Source: Luteibacter sp. Sphag1AF
Lineage (GTDB): Bacteria; Pseudomonadota; Gammaproteobacteria; Xanthomonadales; Rhodanobacteraceae
Direction of reading: 5' to 3'
Assembly (NCBI RefSeq): GCF_014192715.1
Contig: NZ_JACHYH010000001.1
Location: 310,001-374,000 of the forward strand
Length of the DNA: 64,000 nucleotides
The translations under genes and the position numbers were made by a program. The notes beneath the pieces were generated by a model, which did no database searches, was not told the DNA's origin, and was given only the letters and a program-made list of their open reading frames with translations. Positions 34,555 to 41,750 of the stretch are shown here, one piece after another (within the stretch, counting starts at the first letter, position 1; the number at the start of each line of letters is the position of its first letter).

Positions 34555-35073
34555 ATGCAACGCAAGACCTTGCTCGCCAGTGCCGCCACCCTGCTTCTCG
34601 CCGGATCGACGACTTTTGCGTTCGCGCAGGACGGCACACCTCCTCCTCCGCCGCCGGCAAGCCAGTCGGCCGCGAATCACGCCATGCCGCCCAAAGGTGG
34701 CCCGAAGGGCGGCCAGCATGGTGATCGCGGCGGCCAGCATGGCTGGGGCGGCCACCACGGCATGCGCGAACAGGGCGGCGTGATCGGCGACCTTCGCGGC
34801 CTTGAGCGCCTGTACATCATGCAGGGTCGCGCCAAGGAGCTTCCCGCGCTGTACAACGAAGTGCTCGCCAAGTCGCAGAACCCGCGCGTGCGTGACTATG
34901 CATACAGCCACCTGGCTCGCGCGCAGATGCAGCCGGGCAACGCTGATGCTGCCATCGCCACGCTGCGCAAGAGCCTGGACGAAAACCTCGCCAACGACGC
35001 GAAGCGCCATGCTGCCATGGAACAGTGGCGCGCACAGCGTGCCAATGGTCAGGCACCTTCCACTGCCAAGTAA
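34555..35073 (+). CDS. secreted His/Gly-rich protein with helical repeat domain
   Basis: I do not recognise a family. This 172-residue protein has a signal peptide (MQRKTLLASAATLLLAGSTTFAFA, cleaved before QDG), then a proline run and a His/Gly-rich segment (GGQHGDRGGQHGWGGHHGM) that could bind metal. The C-terminal 95 residues form helix pairs like TPR units (LPALYNEVLAKSQ, YAYSHLARAQMQPGNADAAIATLRKSL). A very strong ribosome-binding site (AAGGAGATA) precedes the ATG. A symmetric terminator follows. It looks like a highly expressed periplasmic protein. Confidence 0.7.
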   Translation: MQRKTLLASAATLLLAGSTTFAFAQDGTPPPPPPASQSAANHAMPPKGGPKGGQHGDRGGQHGWGGHHGMREQGGVIGDLRGLERLYIMQGRAKELPALYNEVLAKSQNPRVRDYAYSHLARAQMQPGNADAAIATLRKSLDENLANDAKRHAAMEQWRAQRANGQAPSTAK

Positions 35074-35097
35074 GTTGCCGGGTTAGTGCGTAAAGGA

Positions 35098-35135
35098 GAG
35101 AAGGCGCGGCGCTTCAGCCACCGCGCCTTCTCTTT
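35098..35135 (+). terminator. terminator shared by two convergent genes
   Basis: A 12-bp perfect stem (GAGAAGGCGCGG at 35098-35109 with CCGCGCCTTCTC at 35121-35132) is followed by TTT. It lies between the ends of the His/Gly-rich gene and mazG and probably serves both directions. Confidence 0.75.
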
Positions 35136-35143
35136 GCCTGACG

Positions 35144-35947
35144 TCAGAGCGCGTCGCGCTTGACCCGCATCCAGAGCGCTTCCTGCTCTTCCAGCGAGTA
35201 CGACTTCAACTCTCGACCTTCGGCCGCAGCGATGGCCTCCATCGCGCGGAAGCGGCGTTCAAATTTCGCATTGGCCGAACGCATGGCGCGCGACACATCC
35301 ACCTTTGCGTGACGTGCCAGATTGGCGACGACAAAAAGCACGTCGCCGATTTCATCCGTAAGCCGCTCTACATCCGCACCGGCATCGAATTCGGCGCGCA
35401 CTTCTTCCGCTTCCTCAAGCAACTTGTCCAGCACCGGACGATGGTCGGGCCAGTCGAAGCCCTGATTCGCCGCACGCTTCTGCAACTTGGTGGCGCGCTG
35501 CCATTCGGGCAACCCGCGCGGGATACCTGCGAGCGCACTGGTATCTGTCTCACCCCGCGCCGCGCGCTCGTCCGCCTTCAGGCGTTCCCAATCGACCATC
35601 TGCTCGGTGAGATCCCCATAGGTTGCATCGGCGAAGATGTGCGGATGACGCCTCACCATCTTGTCGCGAATGCCACCGGCCACTTCATCGAAATCGAAAA
35701 GCCCGGCTTCTTCGGCAATGCGCGATTGCAACACCACCTGCAACAGCAGATCACCGAGCTCATCACGCAGGTCATCGTGATCCGCACGGTCGATGGCATC
35801 GGCCACCTCGTACGCTTCCTCGATGGTGTAAGGCGCGATGGTTTCGAAGGTTTGCTTCAGGTCCCACGGACATCCGTTCACCGGATCACGAAGGCGCGCC
35901 ATGATGGCGATCAGATCGTCGATGTTGCGGCGTGTATCGGTGGCCAT
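35144..35947 (-). CDS. mazG: nucleoside triphosphate pyrophosphohydrolase MazG
   Basis: A 267-residue house-cleaning enzyme that hydrolyses (d)NTPs to NMP and pyrophosphate and tempers ppGpp-related stress. The tandem MazG domains show the metal motif EEAYEVADAI with DELGDLLLQVV in the first, and EEAEEVRAEF with DEIGDVLFVVANLAR in the second. The opening LIAIMARLRDPVNGCPWDLKQT is diagnostic. The ATG at 35947 is eight bases after cysQ. It is the last of five tightly packed genes. Confidence 0.96.
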   Translation of the reverse strand: MATDTRRNIDDLIAIMARLRDPVNGCPWDLKQTFETIAPYTIEEAYEVADAIDRADHDDLRDELGDLLLQVVLQSRIAEEAGLFDFDEVAGGIRDKMVRRHPHIFADATYGDLTEQMVDWERLKADERAARGETDTSALAGIPRGLPEWQRATKLQKRAANQGFDWPDHRPVLDKLLEEAEEVRAEFDAGADVERLTDEIGDVLFVVANLARHAKVDVSRAMRSANAKFERRFRAMEAIAAAEGRELKSYSLEEQEALWMRVKRDAL

Positions 35948-35955
35948 GGTTGCCT

Positions 35956-36765
35956 TCAGGGGTCGATGAGTCTCGCGGCCCAGTCGGTGCGTGGATCGCC
36001 GCAAGCGATGAATTCAGGATTGATAAGTGAATCGCGCGTGTTGTACCGGAAGGGCCGGCCGGCAAGGTCAAGCACTGCACCACCCGCCTCTTCCAGCACG
36101 CATTGCGCCGCTGCCGTATCCCACTCGGACGTGGCACCCAACCGCAGATACAGGTCAGCGTCACCACGTGCAATGATGCAGAACTTCAGCGACGAGCCCA
36201 GCGCGAAGGTTTCGTGCGGCCCAAGGCGCTCAAGCAGCGTGGCCATGCGGGCATTGCCGTGAGAGCGGCTGCCCGTGACGCGCATGGTTTCCGGTGGCGT
36301 GCGGGCATGAATCGGCTCGCGCACAGCGCCTTCGTCGCGCTGGCGCCAGGCGCCCTGGCCATGCAGGCCGGCATACAAGTCACCGGTGACCGGTGCCGAC
36401 ACCACACCAAGCACCGGCCGGTGATCTTCGATCAGTGCAATGTTGACCGTGAATTCGCCATTGCGCTTCACGAACTCGCGCGTGCCATCCAGCGGATCCA
36501 CCAGCCAGTACCGTCGCCACGTGCTGCGCTCGGCCCAGGGGGCGGCGGCGGCTTCTTCGGATATCAGGGGAACGCCCGGCGTGAGCCTGGCCAGCCCTTC
36601 GGCGATGACCCGCTGGGCCGCGAGATCGGCCGCAGTGACCGGCGATTCATCCGCCTTGCGGATGACCTCGAAGTCCTCGGCGTAGATCTCAAGGATCGCA
36701 TCGCCTGCCCGACGCGCGAGCATGGCGACGTGGGTAAGCAGATCAGCCGAGGCGAACGTGCTCAC
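35956..36765 (-). CDS. cysQ: 3'(2'),5'-bisphosphate nucleotidase CysQ
   Basis: A 269-residue phosphatase of the inositol monophosphatase superfamily that removes 3'-phosphoadenosine 5'-phosphate, a by-product of sulphate assimilation and carrier-protein turnover. The metal motifs are LISEE (residues 68-71), VDPLDGTREFV (90-99 region) and SEWDTAA near the C-terminus. Substrate-type features (KFCIIARGDADLYLR) match CysQ. The start overlaps the stop of nudE as ATGA. Beside nudE, mazG and a second IMPase, it forms a nucleotide-scavenging operon. Confidence 0.94.
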   Translation of the reverse strand: MSTFASADLLTHVAMLARRAGDAILEIYAEDFEVIRKADESPVTAADLAAQRVIAEGLARLTPGVPLISEEAAAAPWAERSTWRRYWLVDPLDGTREFVKRNGEFTVNIALIEDHRPVLGVVSAPVTGDLYAGLHGQGAWRQRDEGAVREPIHARTPPETMRVTGSRSHGNARMATLLERLGPHETFALGSSLKFCIIARGDADLYLRLGATSEWDTAAAQCVLEEAGGAVLDLAGRPFRYNTRDSLINPEFIACGDPRTDWAARLIDP

Positions 36766-37319
36766 GCGGGATGGTAGCGGCCGGCGAGATACTCGCGCGC
36801 CATGAAGAGGGCCGCGATGGAGCGCCCCTCGGTGACATCGTCGCGCGCCAGCAATTCGTGCAGCGCATCCAGACGCCAGGGCACCACGTCCAGTTGCTCG
36901 GGCTCGTCGCCTTCGAGGCGCTCCGGGTAGAGATCCTGTGCCAGTACCACGTGCGCCATATGGGTCATGTAGGACGGCGACAACGACAGCGTGCCCAGAA
37001 TCCGGAGCTTGCGCGCGCCAAACCCCACTTCTTCCTTCAGTTCGCGGTTGGCGCCCTGCTCGGCTGTTTCGTCCTGATCCAGGCGGCCCTTGGGCAAGCC
37101 CAGTTCGTAGCGGTCGACGCCCACGCCGTACTCGCGCACGAGCAGCACGGTATCGGGATCGCGCATGGGCACGATGATGACGGCACCCAGGCCGCCGCCC
37201 TTCAGGCGCTCGTAGGTGCGCAGTTCTCCGTTGGAGAAGCGCAGATCCACCTGCTCGACATGAAGGAAGTGGCTATCGGTGGCGTCGCGCGTGGCGAGGA
37301 TCGTCGGGCGTTCGTTCAT
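36762..37319 (-). CDS. nudE: ADP compounds hydrolase NudE
   Basis: A 185-residue Nudix hydrolase cleaving ADP-ribose, NADH and Ap3A-type compounds. The Nudix box runs from Gly78 to Phe100 (with REL KEEVGF spacing intact). LGLPKGRLDQDE and SPSYMTHMAHVVLAQDLYP are NudE-like. The coding frame overlaps both neighbours by four bases. The ATG is at 37319, and no other start is better. In this operon it would dispose of nucleotide waste in the same way as its neighbours. Confidence 0.92.
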   Translation of the reverse strand: MNERPTILATRDATDSHFLHVEQVDLRFSNGELRTYERLKGGGLGAVIIVPMRDPDTVLLVREYGVGVDRYELGLPKGRLDQDETAEQGANRELKEEVGFGARKLRILGTLSLSPSYMTHMAHVVLAQDLYPERLEGDEPEQLDVVPWRLDALHELLARDDVTEGRSIAALFMAREYLAGRYHPA

Positions 37320-38113
37320 CGGCTGATTGTAGCGCTGGAAAAGCGGCGAAGGGCTTCGGCGTGAAGGCCGGGTACGGAGGCGAGCACGCTGCGCGTCTCC
37401 AGCCCGGGCGCCTGGCCGTTCAGATCGGTGAACACGCCGCCGGCCTCATTCACGATGACAGCCAGCGCCGCGATGTCCAGAATGTTGACGTCCGATTCGA
37501 TCACCAGATCCAGCGCGCCGCGCGCCAGCAGGTGGTAGTGGCAAAAATCACCGTAGCCGCGAATGCGGTTGCTGTCCCGGATCAACTGGCCCAGCGCTGC
37601 CCAGCGCGCATCACCGGTCATCGTTTTCACGTTGCCCGTGGACACGGAGGCCTGCGCCATCTGCGTGGTATCGGCCACGCGCACGCGCTCGCCGTCCAGA
37701 TAGGCGCCGCCGCCGCGCACAGCCCACATCGTTTCGCCGTAGACCGGCGCTGACGACACACCCAGCACCAGCTCACCGCGCCACATCAGCGCAATCTGCG
37801 TGGAGAAGAACGGCGTGCGACGCACGAAGCTCTTGGTGCCGTCCAGCGGGTCCACCAGCCAGAGGAATTCACGGTCGCCACCGTCAACGCCAAATTCTTC
37901 GCCGTAGATGCCAGCCTCCGGCAGCGCTTCGGTGAGGATGTCCCGAATGGCCAGTTCGGCCTCGCGGTCGGCCACGGTCACTGGCGTGTCGTCACTTTTG
38001 GTCACGACCTCCACGCCCGAGCGCCAGTAATGACGAATGATGTTGCCGGCGGCATCGGCTGCAACGCGTGCGGCGAGCAGAGCGCGGTCCAGAAGAGCGG
38101 AATCGGGGGTCAT
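37316..38113 (-). CDS. inositol monophosphatase-family phosphatase (possible HisN-type)
   Basis: A 265-residue Mg2+-dependent phosphatase, a distant paralogue of the cysQ product two genes downstream. The motifs are GEEF (71-74), VDPLDGTKSFV (87-97) and NILDIAALAVIVNEAGG, where Asp replaces the WD of the usual WDxAA motif. TPFFSTQIALMWRGELVLGV resembles histidinol-phosphatases of the HisN type. The substrate could be histidinol phosphate, inositol phosphate or another small phosphate ester; sequence alone does not decide. ATGA overlaps join it to gspN and nudE. Confidence 0.85.
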   Translation of the reverse strand: MTPDSALLDRALLAARVAADAAGNIIRHYWRSGVEVVTKSDDTPVTVADREAELAIRDILTEALPEAGIYGEEFGVDGGDREFLWLVDPLDGTKSFVRRTPFFSTQIALMWRGELVLGVSSAPVYGETMWAVRGGGAYLDGERVRVADTTQMAQASVSTGNVKTMTGDARWAALGQLIRDSNRIRGYGDFCHYHLLARGALDLVIESDVNILDIAALAVIVNEAGGVFTDLNGQAPGLETRSVLASVPGLHAEALRRFSSATISR

Positions 38114-38877
38114 GGCATCTCCGCAGGCGCGAGGCCCGCCTTGCGTTGAATGTGTACGGTGCCGTCGGCGCCGGGAACGCCATAGCGTGCAATGAAGTGG
38201 CGCGTGGCCGTGTCGGCAATGCGCGGTTTCAGGGTCAACTGCCCGCGCCAGCCGATGGGCGAAGCCATCATGGCGCCCCGTATCTGCACCGAGCCGTTGC
38301 CGTCGTCGCCGAGGGTGGCCTTCACCACGCCTGCCGCACTGCTGGCGTCCAGATCCAGGCGGCCCAGCATCACCTGCCCCTCGGGCGTACCCACCGAGGC
38401 ATCGGCCCAGTGAAGGTTGGCGCGCATCGTCATGGGCCAGCTGCCCTGCATCAGCGCTTCGGGCACGTTGCCTGACAGCCTGCCGCGGGGACGCAGGTCG
38501 CCCATGGCGGGCGTCAGCACGGCGGCGTCCATGTCGAAGGACACATCGTGCCAGGCACGGGAATCCGCCGTGACCTGATCGTAGCGGCCATCAAAGCGGC
38601 CCGAGGGGCCCTCGATATGCAGCACCAGGTGGGTGCGACCAAGCACCACGTCGCGGCCCAGTTCCCAGTCGGCAGCGCCCAGCGCCACGCCGTCGGGCAG
38701 AACAATGCTTTGCGCATGACCTTTCCACAGCGAGCCGGACACGCCGGAGAACGTCATTCCGTGCAGGCGCGACCCCAGCAATCCCACCGCCAGTGACGCG
38801 GGCAGGAACCAGTACAGAAGGCCCAGCGTCACACACAGGAACAACACGATGACAACGACCCAGCGAATCCACTTCAA
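38110..38877 (-). CDS. gspN: type II secretion system protein N (GspN)-like
   Basis: A 255-residue protein with one N-terminal membrane helix (WVVVIVLFLCVTLGLLYWF) and a periplasmic domain. Features typical of GspN are VSGSLWKGHAQSI and LGAADWELGRDVVLGR, then long amphipathic beta strands. GspN belongs to the inner-membrane part of some type II secretion systems. The start appears to be TTG at 38877, after GAGAGG at moderate distance; the ORF extends further upstream, but without family resemblance and across the divergent bioA promoter. No other gsp genes are present here. It leads the overlapping operon with IMPase, nudE, cysQ and mazG. Confidence 0.7.
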   Translation of the reverse strand: MKWIRWVVVIVLFLCVTLGLLYWFLPASLAVGLLGSRLHGMTFSGVSGSLWKGHAQSIVLPDGVALGAADWELGRDVVLGRTHLVLHIEGPSGRFDGRYDQVTADSRAWHDVSFDMDAAVLTPAMGDLRPRGRLSGNVPEALMQGSWPMTMRANLHWADASVGTPEGQVMLGRLDLDASSAAGVVKATLGDDGNGSVQIRGAMMASPIGWRGQLTLKPRIADTATRHFIARYGVPGADGTVHIQRKAGLAPAEMP

Positions 38878-38934
38878 ACCCGAGTACCTCTCATCTCGCT
38901 TGAGTCCGATGGGCGGGGGACCGATCATTGGCCG

Positions 38935-40308
38935 ATGACCGACGCATTCCTCGTTCCGCCCACATCCAGTGCCGCGCTTGCCGCGCGCGACCTCAACGTG
39001 CTCTGGCACCCTTGCACACAGATGCACGACCACGAAAGCCTTCCCATGGTACCTGTGGTTCGCGGCGAGGGGGCGTGGCTGGTTGACGCTGATGGCCGCC
39101 GCTACCTCGATGCCGTGAGTTCCTGGTGGACCAACCTCTTCGGCCACAGCCATCCGCAGATCGCCGGGGCCATCAAGCAGCAGGTCGACACGCTGGAGCA
39201 TGTGATCTTCGCCGGCTTCACCCACCAGCCGGCCATCGAGCTGGCCGAGGAACTGGTCCGCATCACGCCGCCCGGCCTGGAGCGGGTGTTTCTGGCAGAC
39301 AACGGCTCCGCCGCCATCGAAGTGGCGCTGAAGATGAGCTTCCACTACTGGCTGAATCAGGGCCACGGCGAGAAAACCCGCTTCATTGCCCTGACCGGCA
39401 GCTATCACGGTGAAACCCTGGGGGCGCTCTCAGTCAGCGACGTGGCGCTGTATCGCAAAACGTACGCGCCCCTGCTGCTGACACCTGAACTGGCGCCCTC
39501 CCCGGATGCCTACGAGGGTGAACCGGGCGAAACCCCGGCCCAGACCGCGACCCGTCGCCTGGCCGACATGCGCGCACTGCTGGAGCGTCACGCACACGAA
39601 ACCTGTGCCGTGATCGTGGAACCGCTGGTCCAGTGCGCGGGCGGCATGCGCATGTATGACCCCGGCTATCTCACGGGCCTGCGCGCGCTTTGCGACGAGT
39701 TCGAAGTTCACTTGATCGCCGATGAAATCGCCGTGGGCTTTGGCCGCACAGGCACGCTGTTCGCTTGCGAGCAGGCCTCGATCAGCCCCGACTTCATGTG
39801 CCTCTCAAAAGGGCTGACCGGTGGTTTCCTGCCGCTGTCGGCGGTGGTGACCACGCAGGATGTGTACGAGGCGTTCTATGCCGAGTACGCCAGCGGCAAG
39901 GCATTCCTGCATTCACATAGCTATACAGGCAATCCGCTGGCCTGTAGTGCGGCGGTAGCCACGCTGTCGATCTTCCGTGAGCAGCCGGTACTGGAACGGA
40001 ACCGTCAGCTGGCGGCCCACCTGGCCACGCGCATTGCGCCGCTGCGTGACCACCCGAATGTGGCCGATGTGCGCCAGACCGGCATGATCGCCGCCATCGA
40101 GCTGGTGGCCGACAAACGCACGCGCCAGCCCTTCGCCGCTCACGAACGGCGCGGTTTGCGCGTCTATCGTCACGGCCTGGAACAGGGCGTGCTGCTGCGG
40201 CCGCTGGGCAACATCGTGTACTTCATGCCGCCGTATGTGGTGACGGAGGCAGACATCGACCTGATGGTGGCCACCGCCGTGCGGGGCATTGAGCTGGCGG
40301 TGAGCTGA
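38935..40308 (+). CDS. bioA: adenosylmethionine-8-amino-7-oxononanoate aminotransferase
   Basis: A 457-residue class III PLP aminotransferase of biotin synthesis, forming 7,8-diaminononanoate with S-adenosylmethionine as amino donor. Hallmarks are LWHPCTQMHDHE (substrate-binding Trp region), AVSSWWTNLFGHSHP, DNGSAAIEVALKMS, GSYHGETLGALS and the PLP-lysine K292 in SKGLTGG. Length and motifs are typical. It is divergent from gspN, with only 57 bp between. The rest of the biotin pathway is not in this window. Confidence 0.96.
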   Translation: MTDAFLVPPTSSAALAARDLNVLWHPCTQMHDHESLPMVPVVRGEGAWLVDADGRRYLDAVSSWWTNLFGHSHPQIAGAIKQQVDTLEHVIFAGFTHQPAIELAEELVRITPPGLERVFLADNGSAAIEVALKMSFHYWLNQGHGEKTRFIALTGSYHGETLGALSVSDVALYRKTYAPLLLTPELAPSPDAYEGEPGETPAQTATRRLADMRALLERHAHETCAVIVEPLVQCAGGMRMYDPGYLTGLRALCDEFEVHLIADEIAVGFGRTGTLFACEQASISPDFMCLSKGLTGGFLPLSAVVTTQDVYEAFYAEYASGKAFLHSHSYTGNPLACSAAVATLSIFREQPVLERNRQLAAHLATRIAPLRDHPNVADVRQTGMIAAIELVADKRTRQPFAAHERRGLRVYRHGLEQGVLLRPLGNIVYFMPPYVVTEADIDLMVATAVRGIELAVS

Positions 40309-40342
40309 CGGGGCAAGCGCCGGAATCACGACCTTCGGCGCT

Positions 40343-40831
40343 CTATACCCGCGAATACGACCACGACACCATGCGGCCCTCGCTGTACGGCATCACGCCA
40401 TGGAACGGCCGGGGGTCGTTGTCGAACACCAGTGGCAGAAAATGGCGGTCGCCTTCCCACATCGGCAAGGCGTCCAGGCCGTCCAGCGGCACCCACTCCA
40501 GCGCGCCCTCCGGATTTTCCGAGTGCGGCGTACCTTCAAAGCGGTCGATCACGAAGATGAAGCCCAGCCAGTCTTCGCCTTGCTTGCCGAAGCCCGGCCA
40601 GTTCAGCGTGCCGCGCAGGCGCATGTCCAGGCATTCGATGCCCGCTTCCTCACGGATTTCCCGGCGCATGCAGGCCGCGATGTCCTCATGCGGCTCCATC
40701 TTGCCGCCCAGGCCGTTGTATTTGCCCAGGTGCTGATCGTCCTTGCGCGCATTGCGATGGACCATCAAAACCTGGCGGCCGTCAGGCGACATGACGTAAC
40801 CGAGGGTGGCGACAATAGGCGTATAGGGCAT
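40343..40831 (-). CDS. Nudix hydrolase, 8-oxo-dGTP diphosphatase (MutT/MutX-like)
   Basis: A 162-residue Nudix protein. The Nudix box GGKMEPHEDIAACMRREI continues through REEAGI (residues 42-65) with all catalytic residues. KYNGLGGKMEPHE resembles the MutX/MTH1 branch that hydrolyses 8-oxo-dGTP and related oxidised nucleotides. It converges with bioA; a separate promoter should lie in 40832-40958, divergent from the next gene. The exact substrate is inferred from subfamily resemblance only. Confidence 0.86.
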   Translation of the reverse strand: MPYTPIVATLGYVMSPDGRQVLMVHRNARKDDQHLGKYNGLGGKMEPHEDIAACMRREIREEAGIECLDMRLRGTLNWPGFGKQGEDWLGFIFVIDRFEGTPHSENPEGALEWVPLDGLDALPMWEGDRHFLPLVFDNDPRPFHGVMPYSEGRMVSWSYSRV

Positions 40832-40958
40832 GGCTTATTGCAACGCGAGATAAAGACCGACAGTTTACGCGACACAATCACTCGCCGGACCCTTGCACTC
40901 GGCACACCCGGGCAGCGACCATCGGAGGATGCCCCATGCGCTCCCCCTCCCCACTCCC

Positions 40959-41741
40959 ATGCGCCGGCTCGGACTACCTTTACTGGTGGCCTTCTCCGTC
41001 GTGGTCTCACTGGTTTGCTCACGTACGGCCGACGCGGTGGACAGCCGCGACGTCACCTTCGAGAACCAGTCCTACCGGGTGGTCTCGGTAGACACCCGAC
41101 GCGAAACCATCGAGCTGCACTGGCGCAATCCGGACACCCAGCAGCCCTTCGGCACCATTGATGCCCTGCGACTTTGGGGTGAGGCAAATGGCCGTTCGCT
41201 GGCGTTCGCCACCAATGCAGGTATCTACGACCGCCAGTACGCGCCGCTGGGCCTGTATGTGGAGGAAGGCAAAACGCTGGTGCCCCTGAACCTTGCGCAT
41301 GGCAATCCCCGCTCGGGCAATTTCTCGCTGCTGCCCAATGGCGTGTTTGCCATCTACGACGACGGTCGCGCCCAGGTGCTGACCAGCGAAGCCTTCCGTG
41401 CGCTGGGCAGCAAGCCGCGCATCGCAACGCAGTCCGGCCCCATGCTCGTCATTGACGGACAGATCAACCCGCAGTTCGACAACGATTCGGACAGCGTGAA
41501 ATGGCGCAGCGGCGTGTGTGCAAAGACTCCGAACGAAGTCGTCTTCGTGGTCAGCCGCGCGCCCGTGAATTTTCACGGATTCGCGCGGCTGTTCCGCGAC
41601 GAAATCGGATGTCGCGATGCGTTATTCCTGGACGGCACCATCTCTGAGGCATACACCGCTGAAGACGGCTATGCCGGCGCGCCGGCCTTCATGACCAAGC
41701 CGTACGCTGGCATCTTCTCCGTATTCAGGAAGAACGAGTAA
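40959..41741 (+). CDS. secreted phosphodiester glycosidase family protein (DUF2233)
   Basis: A 260-residue exported protein of the NAGPA/phosphodiester glycosidase family. A signal peptide (LGLPLLVAFSVVVSLVCSRTADA) is followed by family motifs: FATNAGIYDRQYAPLGLYVEEG, GNFSLLPNGVFAI, ATQSGPMLVIDGQ and DALFLDGTISEAY. Family members cleave sugar phosphodiesters such as GlcNAc-1-phosphodiester bonds, so a wall- or polymer-related substrate is possible. The start is uncertain: the ATG at 40959 fits the signal peptide, and an in-frame ATG at 40929 abuts GGAGG too closely. Confidence 0.82.
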   Translation: MRRLGLPLLVAFSVVVSLVCSRTADAVDSRDVTFENQSYRVVSVDTRRETIELHWRNPDTQQPFGTIDALRLWGEANGRSLAFATNAGIYDRQYAPLGLYVEEGKTLVPLNLAHGNPRSGNFSLLPNGVFAIYDDGRAQVLTSEAFRALGSKPRIATQSGPMLVIDGQINPQFDNDSDSVKWRSGVCAKTPNEVVFVVSRAPVNFHGFARLFRDEIGCRDALFLDGTISEAYTAEDGYAGAPAFMTKPYAGIFSVFRKNE

Positions 41742-41750
41742 CGCCGCCGT

